From: Marinomonas pollencensis
GTDB lineage: Bacteria; Pseudomonadota; Gammaproteobacteria; Pseudomonadales; Marinomonadaceae
DNA: 64,000 nucleotides
NCBI RefSeq assembly: GCF_003387375.1
Contig: NZ_QUNG01000009.1
Span: 1-64,000 of the forward strand
Direction: 5' to 3'
The notes under the pieces were generated by a model. The model did no database searches. It was not told where the DNA came from and saw only the letters and a list, made by a program, of their open reading frames with translations. Position numbers and translations under genes: made by a program. Position 1 is the stretch's first letter. Each line of letters starts with the position of its first letter. Of the stretch, positions 18,476-27,593 are shown one piece after another.

Positions 18476-20920
18476 TTAGAAAAGGTTTTCGAGCGCATTG
18501 TCGGATTGCTTTTCTTGCTGTGCTTCATTCTCCTGACCATTATCAGAGGTCAGAACATTTGCCGTGCGTTGGGCAGGGATATGGTCCCTACGAAACATCT
18601 CAAAGATGGCATCTTTCTGTCCAGGAAGCGCCCGTTCGCCGGTTTTGGGGTCGATACGGACGGTAACTAGGGTAGACGGTTTTTGCACATAAGACAGTGG
18701 CGTATCATCTAGCGCTACACGCATATAATCTATCCAAGTAGGCAGTGATACTGAGCTGCCAAAAGCACCTCGTCCTAGGCTGGTAGAATCATCAAAGCCA
18801 CTCCAGACGGTAGTAACTAGAGAGCCATTATAGCCAGAGAACCAAGCGTCTTTGCCGTCATTAGTGGTACCTGTTTTCCCTGCGAGATCCGGTCGTTTTA
18901 GCACGCGGGCGCGTCGGCCTGTACCGTACTGGATCACATCTCGCATCATGTCGTAGATTAGGTAATCCACTTCAGGGGTTAATCTTTGCTCCGCAACTGG
19001 ACGGTTCTGCACGCCTTGAGGGGTAGCGAACAAACCTGACTGTTTGCCGTCTTGTTGGTCGCTGTCCAGTAAAGTACAGCTGCGACATACTGTGTCGGGT
19101 GTGGCTTGAAAAACCACTTCATTGTTGCGATCCGTAATATGGTCAATTAAATAAGGGGTAATTTTATAGCCACCATTTGAGAACACCGCATAACCTGTCG
19201 CCATTTCCATAGGAGATACGTTTGCGCTGCCCAAAGCCAGTGATAAGTTGCGTGGCAGCTCGTCTGCATTAAAGCCAAAGCGAGTTAAAAACTTGATGGT
19301 TGGGCTGATGCCCAATTCTTGCAGCAAGCGGACTGACACAATATTTTGCGAACGGTACAGCGCAGGGCGTAAACGGGTTGGGCCATAAAAGCGGCCATTA
19401 TCATTGGTTGGGCGCCATGCTTTATCCAGATTTGAATCTTCAAACACAACGGGAGCGTCATTGATCAGACTCGCTGCGGTATAGCCTCGGGATAAAGCGC
19501 TGGAGTAAATGAAAGGCTTAAAGCTGGAGCCAGGCTGACGCTTAGATTGGGTAACACGGTTAAACTTATTCTCATAATAATTAAAGCCGCCGACTAAGGC
19601 TTGAATAGCGCCATCTCTACTCTTGATCGAGATTAAGGCGCTTTGCAATTTTGGTTTTTGGGTGAGAATCCAGCCAAGATCAGCATCTGGTCTGAGATCG
19701 ATAATGTCCCCAGGCACCATAATGTCAGCCACCGTTTTTGGTGCTGGACCTTGCAAATCGTCGTTAATATAGGGCTTCGCCCATTTCATAGAATCCCATG
19801 AAAGAGTGATTTGATCGCCATTATTAAGCAGTACATTAGCGTATTGGTCAGTAGTTGAGATGACTAAACCTACACGCCAAACGTGTAATGTCTTATATTG
19901 CTTCAGTGCTTTTTCTTGCTCTTTGAGCGATTTGTCGAGGAGCTCCGGGTGGGACGCAACAACGCCTCGGTAGCCGTGCTTCATATCATAGCTTAGGACG
20001 CCATCGTTAATGGCTTTATTTGCGGCAGTCTGGCGCTTGGAGTCAATCGTGGTATAGACAGTGAGACCTTCAGTGTAGAGTTTGTCCCCATAGGTCTGGT
20101 GTAGTTCAGAGCGCACCATTTCCGCAATGTAACCTGCGTCTACATCCGGTGTGATCCCGTAGTCACTAGCGGTAACCGGCGTTTCTACGGCGCTTTGGTA
20201 TTGCTCTTTATTAATGGAGCCAAGTGACAACATGCGCTGCAAAATCCAGTTACGGCGGATAAGTGCGCGTGACGGGTTGGCAACTGGATTATACCGCGAA
20301 GGGGCTTTCGGTAGACCTGCAATCATGGCGTATTGCGCTAGGTTCAGGTCTTTTAGCTCTTTGCCATAATACACCTGTGCGGCGGCTTCAAAGCCATAAG
20401 CGCGTTTACCGAGATAGATTTTATTGACGTATAGCTCAAGAATTTCGTGTTTTGTGAGCTCTCGTTCCATTTTTAAAGAAATGAAGATCTCAGTAAATTT
20501 TCGGGTAAAGGTCTGCTCGAATGAGAGAAAGTAGTTTCTTGCCACCTGCATGGTGATAGTACTACCGCCACCTTGAATTTTCCCCGTCGTGACCAGCTGC
20601 ATCGCCGCACGACCTAAGCCCATAATATCGATACCAGGGTGATGGTAAAAATTGCTGTCTTCGGCGGCTAGAATCGCGTGCTCTAGTTCGGCTGGCAGCT
20701 GTGCGTAACTAATAGGGGTTCGACGCTGCTCGCCAAATTCGCCAATTAACTTATTGTCCGCAGTGTAAATTCTTAAAGGAATCTGTAGCTCGGTGTCTTT
20801 TAACTGAGTCACTGTTGGGATGCGGTCTTTAACGCTCTGGTAAACGGCAAAGGTAATCACAGCACTACAAAGAGCACCGAACAAGGCTAAGAAAAAGAAG
20901 ATTTTTAATACTTTCAACAT
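18476..20920 (-). CDS. mrcA: penicillin-binding protein 1A (bifunctional peptidoglycan synthase)
   Basis: Class A PBP anchored in the inner membrane by an N-terminal helix (about residues 5-28). It builds glycan strands and cross-links peptides. The glycosyltransferase domain has the catalytic Glu in AAEDSNFYHHPGID and GGSTITMQVARN. An OB-like insert follows. The transpeptidase domain then shows SxxK in PGSSFKPF, SQN in YRSQN, and KTGTTND. From ATG 20920 the product is 814 residues. An upstream TTG at 20935 is less likely because GGAT sits five bases before the ATG. It diverges from the secretin operon, as ponA diverges from pilM in Pseudomonas. Confidence 0.95.
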   Translation of the reverse strand: MLKVLKIFFFLALFGALCSAVITFAVYQSVKDRIPTVTQLKDTELQIPLRIYTADNKLIGEFGEQRRTPISYAQLPAELEHAILAAEDSNFYHHPGIDIMGLGRAAMQLVTTGKIQGGGSTITMQVARNYFLSFEQTFTRKFTEIFISLKMERELTKHEILELYVNKIYLGKRAYGFEAAAQVYYGKELKDLNLAQYAMIAGLPKAPSRYNPVANPSRALIRRNWILQRMLSLGSINKEQYQSAVETPVTASDYGITPDVDAGYIAEMVRSELHQTYGDKLYTEGLTVYTTIDSKRQTAANKAINDGVLSYDMKHGYRGVVASHPELLDKSLKEQEKALKQYKTLHVWRVGLVISTTDQYANVLLNNGDQITLSWDSMKWAKPYINDDLQGPAPKTVADIMVPGDIIDLRPDADLGWILTQKPKLQSALISIKSRDGAIQALVGGFNYYENKFNRVTQSKRQPGSSFKPFIYSSALSRGYTAASLINDAPVVFEDSNLDKAWRPTNDNGRFYGPTRLRPALYRSQNIVSVRLLQELGISPTIKFLTRFGFNADELPRNLSLALGSANVSPMEMATGYAVFSNGGYKITPYLIDHITDRNNEVVFQATPDTVCRSCTLLDSDQQDGKQSGLFATPQGVQNRPVAEQRLTPEVDYLIYDMMRDVIQYGTGRRARVLKRPDLAGKTGTTNDGKDAWFSGYNGSLVTTVWSGFDDSTSLGRGAFGSSVSLPTWIDYMRVALDDTPLSYVQKPSTLVTVRIDPKTGERALPGQKDAIFEMFRRDHIPAQRTANVLTSDNGQENEAQQEKQSDNALENLF

Positions 20921-21070
20921 ACAGATCCAATACAAATGGATTAAAAAAATAACATTATAACTAAGTTAGGCGGCGCATACTTGATCAACTTTGCAGCAAA
21001 TCGTGTTATCTTGCCAGTATTCGGTTAGGAAACCGAAACAATATTGAGCTGATTATTTCAAGGATGAATC

Positions 21071-22018
21071 ATGAAGCGAATATCCCCCGATTGTGTGGTC
21101 TTTTACACCGCCTCACAATGTTATATCTACCCAATACAGTCTTGCCCTAAAGCGCTCCCATTTGACGTTGAAGACGCGCGTCCAGTGCCGAGCGATGAAC
21201 AAATCAAGTTACTCCAACAAGAGTTGAAGCAGAGTGTGCTCGCGAGCAGTCGGCAGCTACTTATTGTCGTACCTAATGCTTGGTTATCTGTCTCCGAGCA
21301 TCAGATAGCCCACCCATTATCTCCTAAATTAGCCCCATTGGCTGCGTTGGCATTTGCCTCAGAGACGACGTTTGCGCCCCCGAATGAGATCTTTTTCCAT
21401 CACAGTGTTGATAAGTTAAACAAAGACCTATTTCAATTGCATGTAATTGCTTGTTCGAAAATGTTAAGGGATTTACTGCGTCAGCCCTTTGACGCCGCGC
21501 AGGACTGTCGATTGATATCGATGCAGCAATGGCAGCAGCGCTCGTCGCGGCGCTTTGCTCGTTATACTTGGGGGCAGTTCGAGCTGTCTAACTACCAACC
21601 AGAAGAAGACCGGCGCCGTAATCTTGTCCGCCGCTGGTTGGTTTTTGTACTGCTTAGTGTTTCGTTACACCTGTTAATACTGGGTTATTTTTATCTTCTT
21701 GACCGTCAACATAAGCAACTAGCTGTGACTTTGCAGCAGCAAACGCAGGCTCTGAGTTTGCCTCAGAAGGGCAGTGTGTTTGTTTCTCAGTTACTGACAA
21801 TGTTACGTACTTTACCTAAAGATGTCCGGCTTTCTTCCCTAAGCAGTGAGCAGCATGCTGCGACAGCGTATTTGACGCTACCGCATGATAGCTTGCCTAT
21901 TTTATTGGCTCAATGGCGCCAGGCTTTTCCGCATTGGCGCTGGCAAGTTTTGCCTCAGAGCAAACTTTTAGAGTCTCAGGAGGTGATCGATGTGGCGCTT
22001 CGGATTTTTGCACGTTAA
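21071..22018 (+). CDS. HofM/HofN-like (PilMN- or GspL-like) assembly protein
   Basis: A 315-residue protein with a cytoplasmic N-terminal part (about 1-185), one transmembrane helix (about 189-210) and a periplasmic C-terminal part of about 100 residues. The boundary sequence (NYQPEEDRRRNLVRRW) resembles the conserved start of PilN. Residues before it occupy the position of PilM but lack clear actin-like motifs. The layout is that of a PilM-PilN fusion, as in GspL of type II secretion. It sits first in an operon leading to a secretin, where Pseudomonas has pilM and pilN and E. coli has hofM and hofN. The assignment is by position and architecture; sequence similarity is weak. Confidence 0.6.
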   Translation: MKRISPDCVVFYTASQCYIYPIQSCPKALPFDVEDARPVPSDEQIKLLQQELKQSVLASSRQLLIVVPNAWLSVSEHQIAHPLSPKLAPLAALAFASETTFAPPNEIFFHHSVDKLNKDLFQLHVIACSKMLRDLLRQPFDAAQDCRLISMQQWQQRSSRRFARYTWGQFELSNYQPEEDRRRNLVRRWLVFVLLSVSLHLLILGYFYLLDRQHKQLAVTLQQQTQALSLPQKGSVFVSQLLTMLRTLPKDVRLSSLSSEQHAATAYLTLPHDSLPILLAQWRQAFPHWRWQVLPQSKLLESQEVIDVALRIFAR

Positions 22019-22691
22019 AGCGTGGCCGTCCCCCTCATTCACTCTGTTGTGCTTGCTGATTATGTTGCAAATGGGGGCTTGGTATCCACTCTGGCAGTCG
22101 CGGCAAAGTGCTCAGCAAGTCGCTTCTAGCCAAGCCTCGCGATGGGAAGGCATAAGTGCGCAACAACTAGCCCAAAACCAGAAACTAGTAGCGGGAAATT
22201 TTGCCTCAAACAGCGTATCGACTCGAGTGGTGAATAGCCATAGTGGTAGCGTGACGCAATGGTCTGTGAGCGGAAAAATGTCGTTAGTAGATTGGCAGGT
22301 ATGGCAAGAAAAGCTACAAGAGCAAGTCGCAGTGGGGCTAACGCAGGCACAGTGGCATTTCTCAATGGATGGTCAGTGGCACGGCGAACTTTTGTTTGAT
22401 GTCTTGCGGCCCATGGCGTCACGAGCCCCGCATGATTGGTTGCCTATTGGTGTCTCTGTGTTACCTAAAGGCCTAGCTAAATGGCGTTTAGTTTTAGTGG
22501 TTGTTGAGAACGGAGAAGCCTCCGCGTTGCTGTCTTATGGTGTCAATAAACGCTGGGTGGAGTCGGGTGATTGGCTGCCTGAATTAAGCTTATCAATAGC
22601 TCGGATTACCCCAGATGAAGTGACACTAAGGGCTTTATCCGGCGAAAAGTTGTCCTTGTTTGTTGGCGGCTTTAATGGCGTGAAGGAGTGA
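21990..22691 (+). CDS. HofO/HofP-like (PilOP-like) periplasmic assembly protein
   Basis: A 233-residue protein with one N-terminal transmembrane helix (about 14-33) and a periplasmic body. Residues 40-140 are a helical/ferredoxin-like region expected for PilO. The last ~75 residues (ALLSYGVNKRWVESGDWLPE onward) are beta-rich like the PilP/GspC domain that contacts the secretin. Thus one gene may cover both PilO and PilP roles. It overlaps the previous gene by 29 bp and precedes the secretin gene by 4 bp, so translation is likely coupled. Recognition is architectural; no strong motif is seen. Confidence 0.55.
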   Translation: MWRFGFLHVKAWPSPSFTLLCLLIMLQMGAWYPLWQSRQSAQQVASSQASRWEGISAQQLAQNQKLVAGNFASNSVSTRVVNSHSGSVTQWSVSGKMSLVDWQVWQEKLQEQVAVGLTQAQWHFSMDGQWHGELLFDVLRPMASRAPHDWLPIGVSVLPKGLAKWRLVLVVVENGEASALLSYGVNKRWVESGDWLPELSLSIARITPDEVTLRALSGEKLSLFVGGFNGVKE

Positions 22692-22695
22692 TGCT

Positions 22696-23880
22696 ATGTG
22701 TTCGAAAGGATTAAAAAGAAGCGGCCGGAGGTGGGCATTATTGATGACCTTGATGTTATGGATGCCCCAACGAGTACTCGCTATGGATGTTTTTTTTGAA
22801 GCGCGAGCGATACAAGAGGTGTTGCCTTGGTTGGCGTCAAAGATGCAGGAAAGCTTAGTTATCAGCCCAGATATTGATGATAAGTTAACTCTGTCGATTA
22901 AGAACGCGTCTTGGCAGGAGGTGATGGCGGCGGTGGCGCAAAATCCCAAAATTGAGCTGACGTGGCAGGGAGCTGTTGCTGTGCTGATGCCGGCTCAGCC
23001 CAAAAGCCAACAGGAAAAGTGTCAACGGGCTTATTGGGTATTGCGTCACGCCAAAGCAAATGCCGTTGGCGGGCATCTGAAAGTGCTTTATCCGAGTATT
23101 TCTTTGGTGGTTGATGAACGAACCAATTCGCTGATTACGTATTACTGTCAGCCTGTTGAGGGGTTAATGCAAACGCTGGCTTGGCTAGATGCACCGCTGC
23201 GACAGATAGAAATCAGCGCGCAGATTGCCCAAGTGAGTACCTCTGCACAATCTCAGTTTGGTGTGAATTGGCAGGCCAATTTATCGAATAGCGTGCGCTC
23301 TTCTGTTGGTGGCGCGGTTGATCTAGGCGCATTGGCGCCAACCAGTCGTTTATCCGTCTCGGGCTCGAGTGGCTTAAGCTTGCTGTCGTTTACTTTGGAT
23401 ATGCTAGAAAGCGAAGGCATGGCTAAGGTGTTATCAAAGCCAAAAGTGGTGGCGATTGAGGGGCAACTCGCGCGAATTGAGTCGGGCACCGAAATCCCTT
23501 ATCAAACAGTAGATGACGATTCTGTGAATGTTGAGTTTCGCGACGCTGCTTTATTGTTAGAGGTAAGGCCATTTGTTAAAGAAGGCAAGCGTATCTTGTT
23601 GGAGTTAACCATTCACCAAGACTCCGTTGGGGAGTTGGTCAATGGTGTGCCGAGTTTGGAAACCAACCGGTTAAAAACGCAAGTGGTTGTGAACGACCAA
23701 GAAACCCTTGTTTTAGGGGGGATTTTTAGAGAAGAACGTTTTAAAACAACCAGTAAGGTTCCGCTTTTAGGCGATATTCCGATACTGGGTATATTCTTCA
23801 AAAGACAAACAGAACAACAAGAAAAGGTTGAATTACTTGTATTTATTACACCAAAGCTGCTACAAATGTCAGTTAACTAG
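22696..23880 (+). CDS. hofQ: HofQ/ComE-type short secretin
   Basis: Outer-membrane secretin of the type IV pilus/DNA-uptake class, 394 residues. A signal peptide spans about 1-29. An STN/N0 domain (about 30-95) and an N1 domain (about 105-165) lead to the secretin core (about 175-390). That core carries the signature VPLLGDIPILGIFF close to the end. It lacks the AMIN peptidoglycan-binding domains and long N-terminus of PilQ, so the size matches E. coli HofQ or Haemophilus ComE. Location immediately before aroK is the conserved one. It is intact, not a truncated PilQ. Confidence 0.85.
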   Translation: MCSKGLKRSGRRWALLMTLMLWMPQRVLAMDVFFEARAIQEVLPWLASKMQESLVISPDIDDKLTLSIKNASWQEVMAAVAQNPKIELTWQGAVAVLMPAQPKSQQEKCQRAYWVLRHAKANAVGGHLKVLYPSISLVVDERTNSLITYYCQPVEGLMQTLAWLDAPLRQIEISAQIAQVSTSAQSQFGVNWQANLSNSVRSSVGGAVDLGALAPTSRLSVSGSSGLSLLSFTLDMLESEGMAKVLSKPKVVAIEGQLARIESGTEIPYQTVDDDSVNVEFRDAALLLEVRPFVKEGKRILLELTIHQDSVGELVNGVPSLETNRLKTQVVVNDQETLVLGGIFREERFKTTSKVPLLGDIPILGIFFKRQTEQQEKVELLVFITPKLLQMSVN

Positions 23881-23921
23881 GCTGCAGCCTGAATCTGCTT
23901 AATTCCGATGTATTTGAAACA

Positions 23922-24488
23922 ATGATAAAAGCTCCCAATATAATTTTAGTGGGCCCAATGGGTGCTGGAAAAACGACCATAGGTCGTTTGCTTTCACAAT
24001 CGTTGGGCAGAGAATTCTATGATTCAGACCGAATCATAGAGGAGAATGCCGGGGCTGATATTCCTTGGATTTTCGAAAAAGAAGGTGAAGATGGCTTTCG
24101 TAAACGCGAAACTCACGCCTTAGAGTGCATGCTACATAATCAAGAAAGTGTTGTTCTTGCGACGGGTGGCGGTATTGTGATGCGCGAAGAAAACCGCGAG
24201 CTACTGATAAAAAGTGATGCGCTAGTCGTCTACCTTTATGCGTCTGTTTCACAGCAGCTTCATCGCACATCGAAAAGTAATCACCGTCCTCTATTACAGA
24301 CCAGCGACCCAAGGGCGACACTGACTGCGCTTTTTAAAGTGCGTGACCCATTGTATCGCGAGGTCGCTACCTTGGTTGTAGAAACCGATTCAAGACACCC
24401 CAAGTCGGTAGCAAATAAGGCTTTAGAGGCCATCAAACGTCATTTAAAATCAGAGAGCAAGACACAGAATGCGAACGTTAACGGTTGA
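23922..24488 (+). CDS. aroK: shikimate kinase I
   Basis: Phosphorylates shikimate at the 3-position in the aromatic amino-acid pathway. The 188-residue protein has Walker A GPMGAGKT at 11-18, the shikimate-binding DSDR motif (D35 region) and the GGG motif in ATGGGIVMR. The lid arginine is in the HRPLLQ segment. It follows the secretin gene by 41 bp and overlaps aroB by 20 bp, so the two are translationally coupled. Confidence 0.96.
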   Translation: MIKAPNIILVGPMGAGKTTIGRLLSQSLGREFYDSDRIIEENAGADIPWIFEKEGEDGFRKRETHALECMLHNQESVVLATGGGIVMREENRELLIKSDALVVYLYASVSQQLHRTSKSNHRPLLQTSDPRATLTALFKVRDPLYREVATLVVETDSRHPKSVANKALEAIKRHLKSESKTQNANVNG

Positions 24489-25572
24489 GTTAGGAGAGAG
24501 AAGTTACCCTATTTATATAGGTGGCGGAATTCGTCAGCAGAAGGACCTATTTGATCAGGCAATTCATGGTAAGCAAGTCATGATTGTCACCAATGAAACC
24601 ATCGCACCTTTATATCTCGATGCCATGGTGTCAATGTTGGCTGAGTCTTATCAAGTGGCAACCTGTATTTTACCTGATGGCGAAGCCTTCAAAACATTAG
24701 AGACATACGGCCAGATCATGACTTCGCTGTTAGAGGCAAAGCATAATCGCACCACGACTATCATAGCGTTAGGTGGCGGAGTGGTTGGTGATATGGCAGG
24801 TTATGCTGCTGCTACTTATCAGCGTGGCGTGGCATTTATTCAAGTGCCGACAACCTTGCTCTCTCAAGTGGATTCATCTGTCGGTGGTAAAACGGGCGTC
24901 AATCATCCGCTCGGTAAAAACATGATCGGTGCTTTTTATCAGCCACAAGCGGTGATTATTGATACGCACACGCTGTCTACTTTACCCGTTAAAGAACTGT
25001 CTGCTGGTATGGCAGAGGTTATCAAGTATGGGCTTATATGTGATGCTGCGTTCTTTGATTGGTTGGAACAAGAAATTGACGCTTTAATGGCATTGGATAA
25101 TGATAAAATCAGCGACGCTATTTATCGTTCCTGTGTGGCTAAGGCCGATGTGGTTGCTCAAGATGAGCGTGAAGGGGGAATTCGCGCTATCTTGAATCTA
25201 GGCCATACCTTTGGTCACGCCATTGAAACTCATATGGGCTACGGTAATTGGTTACACGGAGAAGCGGTCGCCGCTGGCTGTGTGCTCGCGGTTGATTTAT
25301 CCTGGCGTATGGGGAATCTCACTGAGCAAGATGTGAGCCGTTCGGTGGCCTTATTTAAAGCGGCGAATTTACCTGTATTACCACCTGCGGAAATGACCTT
25401 AGAGCATTTTAAAGCGCTGATGGTGCTGGACAAAAAAGTGCTTGATGGCAGCTTAAGGCTGGTGTTATTAGACTCGCTCGGTGATGCGATTGTCACGTCA
25501 GATTTTCCGATGAGTGACTTTGATGAGTGCATCATCGATGCTTTAGAAGCAAGTGAGAAAATACCTTCATAA
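24469..25572 (+). CDS. aroB: 3-dehydroquinate synthase
   Basis: Second enzyme of the shikimate pathway; it converts DAHP to 3-dehydroquinate with NAD and zinc. The 367-residue protein shows the NAD-binding [16 protein letters not shown] region (about 102-117), [20 protein letters not shown], and zinc ligands in the GHTFGHAIE and GEAVAAG segments. The start ATG 24469 lies within the aroK 3' end. Length is standard. The damX gene follows 29 bp later. Confidence 0.97.
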   Translation: MRTLTVELGERSYPIYIGGGIRQQKDLFDQAIHGKQVMIVTNETIAPLYLDAMVSMLAESYQVATCILPDGEAFKTLETYGQIMTSLLEAKHNRTTTIIALGGGVVGDMAGYAAATYQRGVAFIQVPTTLLSQVDSSVGGKTGVNHPLGKNMIGAFYQPQAVIIDTHTLSTLPVKELSAGMAEVIKYGLICDAAFFDWLEQEIDALMALDNDKISDAIYRSCVAKADVVAQDEREGGIRAILNLGHTFGHAIETHMGYGNWLHGEAVAAGCVLAVDLSWRMGNLTEQDVSRSVALFKAANLPVLPPAEMTLEHFKALMVLDKKVLDGSLRLVLLDSLGDAIVTSDFPMSDFDECIIDALEASEKIPS

Positions 25573-25601
25573 TGAGATTTCTGCCGTCTTAAAGGACTTG
25601 T

Positions 25602-27152
25602 ATGTCAGAACCGAATTTTCAGTTTGACTTAGAAAGCGCACTGAATCAGCCGCCAAAAGCGACGCTGAGGGACCCGTTCGGTTCAAAAGACATGTCGGCT
25701 TACTTCGCCTCAGAAGAAGGCAACCAACAACTGGCATTACTAGAGCATTTAAGCCGATACAGCAATTTATTATCGGTAGTGCAAGGGCCACAGGGCAGTG
25801 GTAAAAGTCGTTTTATGATGGAATTTGTCCGCCATCAAGATGATTCGACCATTATTAGCCAAGTGAAAGCCAGTATGTTGATGACGGCAGGACAATTGCT
25901 GCAAGCGATATACGCAGGCTTTGCCTCACAATTAAGAGAGCCGCCCAATGAAGCCACTTTTGGACCATTGCTAAAGTTTTCTCATGATCTAGAGGCGCAA
26001 GGCCAAAAAGCATTGATCTTGATCGATAATGCACAAGAACTGAATACCGATGCCGTCAGCATGTTGCTGGATATGATGTCGCTGGCCACAGAGAATCAAG
26101 CCGTACCGCATGTGGCATTGTTTACCGAGTTTCCTCTCTCGCGCAATTTAGATGCTTATCAACGTTCACGTTATGAACAGCTGAGTCATACTTTGACCAT
26201 CGCGCCTTATTCGTTAGAGCAAACGAAAGCGTACTTGCTGCACCGAGTACGGACCGTCGGCGGTAGTATCAACCTGCCATTTAATGACAAGCAAATTAAG
26301 CAGATCCATCAAGAGTCCGCTGGCTATCCAGGTGCTATTAATAAAATCGCTCAAGCGATGATGGGAAATGCCGGCAAGGGCGCACAACGCGGTCGACGTT
26401 TTAATTTGGCACTCGGTTTTCCATTGGTGCATATGGCGTTATTGTGTTTGGTGATGCTGGGCATTTTAATTGCGGTACTCTTTAGTGATCCTGATGACAC
26501 CGAGTTGCAAGTGGCAGATCGGACCAGTAACGTGATCCCGTTAAGCCCCAAAATAGAGCCGCGAGCAGGGCAATCATCTTCTGCGACCATTGCCAGAATC
26601 GATGCCATGCAGCGTAAAATAGGCACCGAGGGCGCCCTTGGCTTACCACCTATTCCTACCGAAGCAGCAGAGCCAGACAGTGAGCCAACTGTTGCACCAG
26701 CCCAATCTTCTATCTCTACCGCTCCTATACGTCAGGACAGTCCGGTCACGACTACGCCGACGCTTACTCAGGAGCGGCCTAAGGTTGTACTTCAGCCAAT
26801 GCCAGTAGAGAAGACAGCAACGATTCCAGAAAAACAACAAGCCACAGATGCGTTTGATAAAACACAATGGTGGCTAGCGCAAAGTCCAGGTCGTTATACT
26901 CTGCAACTACTGGGTACTTATAACCTTGATACGGTAAAGGATTTTATTAAGTCTCAGGGTAGCATCAGTGTTTTTAGCTATTTTAAGTCAAAGTATAACG
27001 GTCGAGATTGGTACGTTGTGGTTTATGGAATGTACCGTAACCGCAGTGAAGCCATTGCTTCTGTTGAATCTTTGCCGAAGGATTTGCAAAATTTGAACCC
27101 TTGGGCAAGAAGTGTACGCAGTATTCAGCAAGACATTAAAAAATTCGAATAA
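25602..27152 (+). CDS. damX: DamX-like AAA/SPOR-domain cell-division protein
   Basis: A 516-residue protein with an N-terminal AAA ATPase region (Walker A GPQGSGKS at 62-69, Walker B ALILIDNAQE). A transmembrane helix follows near 275-292, then a Pro/Thr/Ser-rich periplasmic linker (about 300-415) and a C-terminal SPOR domain (about 430-510) that should target the septum. The aroK-aroB-damX order is conserved in gammaproteobacteria. E. coli DamX is a division protein sensitive to bile salts. A role in division here is inferred from the family. RBS AAAGGA precedes ATG 25602. Confidence 0.88.
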   Translation: MSEPNFQFDLESALNQPPKATLRDPFGSKDMSAYFASEEGNQQLALLEHLSRYSNLLSVVQGPQGSGKSRFMMEFVRHQDDSTIISQVKASMLMTAGQLLQAIYAGFASQLREPPNEATFGPLLKFSHDLEAQGQKALILIDNAQELNTDAVSMLLDMMSLATENQAVPHVALFTEFPLSRNLDAYQRSRYEQLSHTLTIAPYSLEQTKAYLLHRVRTVGGSINLPFNDKQIKQIHQESAGYPGAINKIAQAMMGNAGKGAQRGRRFNLALGFPLVHMALLCLVMLGILIAVLFSDPDDTELQVADRTSNVIPLSPKIEPRAGQSSSATIARIDAMQRKIGTEGALGLPPIPTEAAEPDSEPTVAPAQSSISTAPIRQDSPVTTTPTLTQERPKVVLQPMPVEKTATIPEKQQATDAFDKTQWWLAQSPGRYTLQLLGTYNLDTVKDFIKSQGSISVFSYFKSKYNGRDWYVVVYGMYRNRSEAIASVESLPKDLQNLNPWARSVRSIQQDIKKFE

Positions 27153-27593
27153 TCGTCTGAATACGCTGGATTGCACTGTATTTGCTCGCTTCTTTGACTT
27201 TTAAATCACACAATTGGGCTGTTTTTTTCGAGATGGCGACGTATTTCTTTTCAAAAAAAGCCATTTTCTTATAAAAAAACCATTTATCTCTGAAATACAC
27301 AGATCCACAGAGGAATTTTCTGTTTGGAAAATCCCCAACCATAGATAATTCTCCTAGAAGCGTTTAATTGCTCTGAAGCCCCCATGAAAAACCCCTGAAA
27401 TGGCAGTAAATTCAGTGAGCTTGATTTGAGTCGCCGCACGCTGCGAGGTAAGATCATTTTCCTTTTTGGTGGTTGACAAGGCAGATAATAATCATTCTCA
27501 AAGTCAATTGATCGACTTTCGACTAGCCTGATCGCCAAAAATTATATTCAGATCTATTTGATATCTTTACGTTTCAACTGTGGGAGTTGGTGT
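27153..27593. other. 441-bp damX-gltB intergenic region
   Basis: No protein gene is convincing. Short minus-strand open frames near 27136-27538 lack ribosome sites and family resemblance. The right half carries a TTGACA hexamer at 27473-27478 and a Fur-like palindrome at 27481-27499, so it is probably the gltBD promoter region. A/T-rich stretches (27200-27300) show no stable hairpin followed by T. Confidence 0.5.
27481..27499. promoter_or_regulatory. Fur-box-like sequence upstream of gltB
   Basis: GCAGATAATAATCATTCTC matches the 19-bp Fur consensus (GATAATGATAATCATTATC) at 14 positions by hand alignment. It begins just after a TTGACA hexamer and would overlap a promoter. Iron control of an iron-sulfur enzyme operon is plausible, but this is one site in an A/T-rich stretch. 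Confidence 0.35.

Noticed and set aside
22696..23880. truncated pilQ pseudogene
   Set aside because: The frame is intact with signal peptide and complete secretin core; size matches HofQ/ComE.
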